Shown: one piece after another, positions 6,600-9,260 of the stretch
How positions within the stretch are numbered: the stretch's first letter is position 1
Layout: the number at the start of each line of letters is the position of its first letter
Assembly (NCBI GenBank): GCA_958447915.1
Contig: CAUDCB010000069.1
Location: 1-9,260 of the forward strand
From: an uncultured Collinsella sp.
GTDB lineage: Bacteria > Actinomycetota > Coriobacteriia > Coriobacteriales > Coriobacteriaceae
Direction: 5' to 3'
Length of the DNA stretch: 9,260 nucleotides
Made by a program: the position numbers and the translations under genes
Notes under the pieces: model-generated
The model's input: only the letters and a program-made list of their open reading frames with translations
What the model was told of the DNA's origin: nothing
Databases searched by the model: none

Positions 6600-7457
6600 G
6601 TGGAAACGAATATTCAAAAGATGCAAGTGCTGCTGGAGACGGTGCGCGCCGGAAGCTTTACGCGTGCTGCCGAGCACCTGAGCTATTCGCAGCCGGGCGT
6701 GAGCCGTATGGTGGCCGATCTTGAGGCCGACTGGGGTTTTAAGGTGCTCGACCGCAGTCGCGAGGGTGTGGTTCTTTCTGCTGACGGGCGGCAGGTCATG
6801 CCGGCTGTCGAGGCGCTCTGCGAGGAATTCGTTCGCTTGCAGCGACGCGTGGATGAGATGCGTGGGCTCATGCGCGGCAAAATCTGCATCGGTACGTTTT
6901 CGAGCGTGGCGACCCACGTGCTGCCGCCGGTGATTGCTCGTTTTCGTGCCGATTATCCAGACATTGATTACGAGTTGCTGATGGGCGACTATTCAGAGAT
7001 TGAACAATGGGTGGCAGAGGGCCGCTGCGATCTGGGCTTTATCCCGCATGAGCCCCGAGAAAATGGCATGACGTCGCGGTCTTTGGTGCGCGACGAGTTG
7101 ATGGCGGTAGTGCCGGCAGACTCTTTGCTTGCCACTGAAGAGGTCGTCTCTCTTGCCGATTTGGCCAATGAGCAGTTTATTCTGCTGGAACGCGGCACCG
7201 ATGACGAGATTACGCCGCTGTTCCGTCGGGCGGGGCTGACCGTGCGCTCAAAGCTGTCGACCTGGGATGACTATGCGATTATGGCCATGGTCGAGGACGG
7301 CCTGGGCGTGAGCGTCCTTCCGGCGCTCATCTTGCGCCGCTGCCAGTTCAATGTCGCCATTCGTTCGCTCGAAGGACATCCCCATCGGCAGATCAACGCC
7401 ATATATCGAACGGCCGATGTTTCACTTGCCGCCGCTCGATTCCTTGAATACCTCTAA
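6600..7457 (+). CDS. LysR-family transcriptional regulator
   Basis: This is a 285-residue DNA-binding regulator. The N-terminal winged helix-turn-helix (about residues 1-62) shows the family pattern FTRAAEHLSYSQPGVSRMVADLE. A linker helix follows, and from about residue 90 a periplasmic-binding-protein-like effector domain begins with KICIGTFSSVATHVLPPVIA. The length is slightly below the usual 290-310. The start is GTG at 6600, set by GGAGG at 6589-6593. The divergent EamA gene is its likely target, with dyads of T-N11-A type between them, so autoregulation is also likely. The effector is unknown. Codons for RCDLGFIPHEPREN (7023-7065) recur as a fragment behind the transporter gene. Confidence 0.94.
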   Translation: METNIQKMQVLLETVRAGSFTRAAEHLSYSQPGVSRMVADLEADWGFKVLDRSREGVVLSADGRQVMPAVEALCEEFVRLQRRVDEMRGLMRGKICIGTFSSVATHVLPPVIARFRADYPDIDYELLMGDYSEIEQWVAEGRCDLGFIPHEPRENGMTSRSLVRDELMAVVPADSLLATEEVVSLADLANEQFILLERGTDDEITPLFRRAGLTVRSKLSTWDDYAIMAMVEDGLGVSVLPALILRRCQFNVAIRSLEGHPHRQINAIYRTADVSLAAARFLEYL

Positions 7458-7515
7458 ATGAGCGCACGCCGTTGACGCTTTGGGATAAATCTCGAGGTTT
7501 GGCTCATTTTATTTT
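7456..7515 (+). terminator. Probable lysR terminator
   Basis: AAATGAGC (7456-7463, overlapping the stop codon) pairs with GCTCATTT (7502-7509), followed by TATTTTT. The loop is long (38 nt), which makes this less certain than the other terminators. Confidence 0.5.
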
Positions 7516-7599
7516 TGAAATTGAACTTTCAAATGAGGTGCCGCGCTATACTGCTTGCTAAATTGAACCCTGGTTCAATTCGTGTTCTATAAATTGAAC
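7514..7599. promoter_or_regulatory. TTGAAC operator array and promoter of the XRE-aminotransferase gene
   Basis: TTGAAC occurs on the plus strand at 7521, 7563 and 7594 and as its complement at 7573. The sites at 7563-7578 lie in a perfect palindrome at 7561-7580 (arms AATTGAACC and GGTTCAATT). The one at 7521 sits between TTTGAAA and TTTCAAA arms (7514-7533). A -10-like TATACT is at 7547-7552, which would put the transcript start next to the palindrome. The layout suits repression, most simply by the HTH domain encoded just downstream; that link is inferred. Confidence 0.65.
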
Positions 7600-7620
7600 T
7601 TTGCCAGCAAGGAGGTTCCT

Positions 7621-9141
7621 GTGGCCCAAGAGACGTTTAGCGATCGCCTGCGACAGACTATGTCCGATCGCGACGTTCGCCAGTCGGACGTAATCCGCGC
7701 ATCGGAGATGCTCGGCAAAAAACTCGGCAAGAGTCAGATGAGCCAATATGTGAGCGGCAAGACGATTCCGCGGCGCGATGTGGCAGAGCTGCTCGCCCGT
7801 ATTTTGGAGGTCGATGTTACCTGGCTGCTCGCCGGTGACGCCGACCAAGGCGAGGAATCATCTCCCCGCAACGATTCCAAGCCCGAACCCCATCCCTCAG
7901 CTCAAATTGCAAGGAGCGCCACCATGCGTACTTTTTCTAAATCCACCAAGCTCGATAACGTCCTGTATGACGTGCGCGGTCCCGTCGTCGACGAGGCCGC
8001 CCGTATGGAGGACGAGGGCGAGCGCATCCTCAAGCTCAATATCGGCAACCCGGCGCCCTTCGGTTTCCGCACGCCCGATGAGGTCATCAAGGACATGCGC
8101 CAGCAGCTGCCCGACTGCGAAGGCTATTCCAACTCGCGTGGCCTGTTCTCCGCGCGCAAGGCGATCATGCAGTATTCGCAGATCAAGGGCCTGCCCAACG
8201 TTCAGATGGAGCATATCTACACGGGCAACGGCGTGTCCGAGCTCATTCAGCTTTCGATGAACGCGCTGCTCGACAATGGCGACGAGATTCTGATCCCCAG
8301 CCCCGACTATCCGCTCTGGACGGCGTGCGCAACCCTTGCCGGCGGTCATCCTGTGCACTATCTGTGCGATGAGCAGGCGGATTGGTATCCCGACCTGGAG
8401 GATATGGAGTCCAAGATCACGAGCGCGACCAAAGCCCTCGTTATCATCAACCCCAACAACCCCACGGGCTCGGTCTACCCGCGCGAGGTGCTCGAGGGCA
8501 TCGTCGAGGTTGCACGCAGGCATCAGCTGATGATCTTTGCCGATGAGATCTACGACCGCCTGTGCATGGACGGTTACGAGCACGTCTCGATTGCCTCGCT
8601 CGCTCCCGACCTGCCCTGTGTCACCTTTAGCGGCCTTTCCAAGTCGCACATGATCGCGGGCTATCGTATTGGCTGGATGGTGCTTTCGGGCAACCAGCGT
8701 TGCATGAGCGACTTCATCATGGGCATTAACATGCTCTCCAACATGCGCCTGTGCTCCAACGTGCCGGCTCAGTCGATCGTCCAGACGGCACTCGGTGGTC
8801 ATCAGTCCGTCAACGACTACATCCGTCCCGGCGGCCGCGTCTACGAGCAGCGCAACTTTGTGTATGAGGCGCTCAACAAGATTGACGGCATCTCGGTGGT
8901 TAAGCCGCGCGCGGCGTTCTACATCTTCCCCAAGATGGATGTGAAGAAGTTCAACATCACCGATGACGAGCAGTTCGCCCTTGACCTGCTGCACGAGAAG
9001 AAGATCCTGATCACGCGCGGCGGCGGCTTCAACTGGGCTGAGCCCGACCACTTCCGTATCGTGTACCTGCCGCGCATGGAAGTACTCAAAGAGTCCCTCG
9101 AAGACCTCGCCGACTTCTTCGATCACTACCGCCAGAGCTAG
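7621..9141 (+). CDS. alaA: XRE helix-turn-helix domain fused to AlaA-type aminotransferase
   Basis: This 506-residue protein has three parts. Residues about 5-73 are an XRE/Cro-type helix-turn-helix (RQSDVIRASEMLG, KSQMSQYVSGKTIP, DVTWLLAG). Residues about 74-101 are a polar linker. Residues 102-506 are a fold-type I PLP aminotransferase closely resembling E. coli AlaA, which makes alanine from pyruvate and glutamate. Markers are KLDNVLYDVRGPV, LNIGNPAPFGF, INPNNPTG, FADEIYD and the PLP lysine in SGLSKSH at residue 341, which equals Lys240 in AlaA numbering. DHFRIVYLPR carries the substrate-carboxylate Arg. The start is GTG at 7621 after AAGGAGG; 13 further in-frame codons upstream lack such a site. 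An internal start at 7924 would give a 405-residue enzyme alone. The fusion suggests a regulator that senses or coordinates amino-acid metabolism, but this is inference. TTGAAC sites upstream suggest autoregulation. Alanine specificity is by similarity only. Confidence 0.9.
   Translation: MAQETFSDRLRQTMSDRDVRQSDVIRASEMLGKKLGKSQMSQYVSGKTIPRRDVAELLARILEVDVTWLLAGDADQGEESSPRNDSKPEPHPSAQIARSATMRTFSKSTKLDNVLYDVRGPVVDEAARMEDEGERILKLNIGNPAPFGFRTPDEVIKDMRQQLPDCEGYSNSRGLFSARKAIMQYSQIKGLPNVQMEHIYTGNGVSELIQLSMNALLDNGDEILIPSPDYPLWTACATLAGGHPVHYLCDEQADWYPDLEDMESKITSATKALVIINPNNPTGSVYPREVLEGIVEVARRHQLMIFADEIYDRLCMDGYEHVSIASLAPDLPCVTFSGLSKSHMIAGYRIGWMVLSGNQRCMSDFIMGINMLSNMRLCSNVPAQSIVQTALGGHQSVNDYIRPGGRVYEQRNFVYEALNKIDGISVVKPRAAFYIFPKMDVKKFNITDDEQFALDLLHEKKILITRGGGFNWAEPDHFRIVYLPRMEVLKESLEDLADFFDHYRQS
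7911..7926 (+). promoter_or_regulatory. Internal ribosome binding site and ATG within the fusion gene
   Basis: AAGGAG (7911-7916), a 7-nt spacer and ATG (7924-7926) lie in the linker, in frame with the aminotransferase domain. The ATG falls exactly where free AlaA proteins begin and would yield 405 residues, the length of E. coli AlaA as I recall it. Spacing and strength equal the best sites in the window, so a free aminotransferase may be made from the same gene. Confidence 0.6.
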
Positions 9142-9165
9142 TGGGATAGAAGCTCCGCACTATGA

Positions 9166-9205
9166 AAAGCTCCCTGCAGTTGGTTAGCTGCAGGGAGCTT
9201 TCTTG
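9166..9205. terminator. Bidirectional terminator between convergent genes
   Basis: A perfect 14-bp stem, AAAGCTCCCTGCAG (9166-9179) with CTGCAGGGAGCTTT (9188-9201), has an 8-nt loop. TTTCTT follows on the plus strand and TTTTC on the minus strand, so it can close both the aminotransferase gene and the deformylase gene. Confidence 0.88.
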
Positions 9206-9216
9206 TATCGGCGGAA

Positions 9217-9260
9217 CTATATAACAATCCCGTTGCAGTGGTCGATTTCGTGTTGGATGA
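9217..9260 (-). CDS. def: Peptide deformylase, C-terminal end (runs off right edge)
   Basis: Read on the minus strand, the last visible codons encode IQHEIDHCNGIVI followed by TAG (9217-9219). IQHEIDHxNGI is the C-terminal motif of the short peptide deformylase class, with both zinc- or iron-binding His residues and the catalytic Glu. Only 13 codons and two bases are visible; the rest lies beyond the right edge. It ends 15 bp from the bidirectional terminator at 9166-9205. Compared with the deformylase-like protein at 3951-4370, which has HMIDH at this place, this copy looks catalytically competent in the visible motif. Confidence 0.8.
   Translation of the reverse strand, partial: IQHEIDHCNGIVI

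Noticed and set aside
7897..9126. A 409-codon minus-strand open frame
   Set aside because: It is the reverse of the aminotransferase, whose motifs are unmistakable; the open antisense frame reflects high GC at third codon positions.

Overview
The window looks like chromosomal DNA of a GC-rich gut actinobacterium of the class Coriobacteriia, most likely Collinsella. This rests on a bile-salt-hydrolase-type gene, surface proteins with a LAxTG-like sorting signal, very regular GGAGG-type ribosome binding sites and strong G/C third-position bias. It is an inference from gene content, not a database match. There are no tRNA or rRNA genes, CRISPR arrays, transposases or phage genes.

Layout. Positions 1-2378 (minus strand) hold two tandem paralogous genes for secreted, wall-anchored beta-helix proteins. 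The downstream one runs off the left edge and shows only its signal-peptide region. The upstream one is broken by a one-base frameshift in an A-run. Each is preceded by a near-identical 60-bp non-coding block and a similar hairpin terminator. A 15-codon tail of a purine permease gene is stranded between them. Positions 2447-3757 (minus) encode an AzgA-type NCS2 purine permease. Positions 3951-4370 (plus) encode a short peptide-deformylase-like protein whose catalytic Glu is Met. Positions 4502-5467 (plus) encode a choloylglycine hydrolase. Positions 5570-6481 (minus) and 6600-7457 (plus) are a divergent EamA transporter and LysR regulator with dyad operator candidates between them. The eamA downstream region carries a 43-bp fragment nearly identical to part of the lysR gene. 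Positions 7621-9141 (plus) encode an XRE-type helix-turn-helix domain fused in frame to an AlaA-type aminotransferase, behind an array of TTGAAC sites and with a second, internal ribosome binding site. The right edge holds the last codons of a second peptide deformylase with an intact HEIDH motif.

How the genes fit together. Most units are independent metabolic or transport genes, each closed by its own hairpin. The most notable points are the deformylase pair (one motif-intact, one lacking the catalytic Glu), the regulator-enzyme fusion with a possible free-enzyme product, and two places where a short coding-gene fragment sits just behind a minus-strand gene. The last point suggests repeated recombination at gene 3' ends. 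Terminator and operator calls rest on visible symmetry; promoter calls are weaker.
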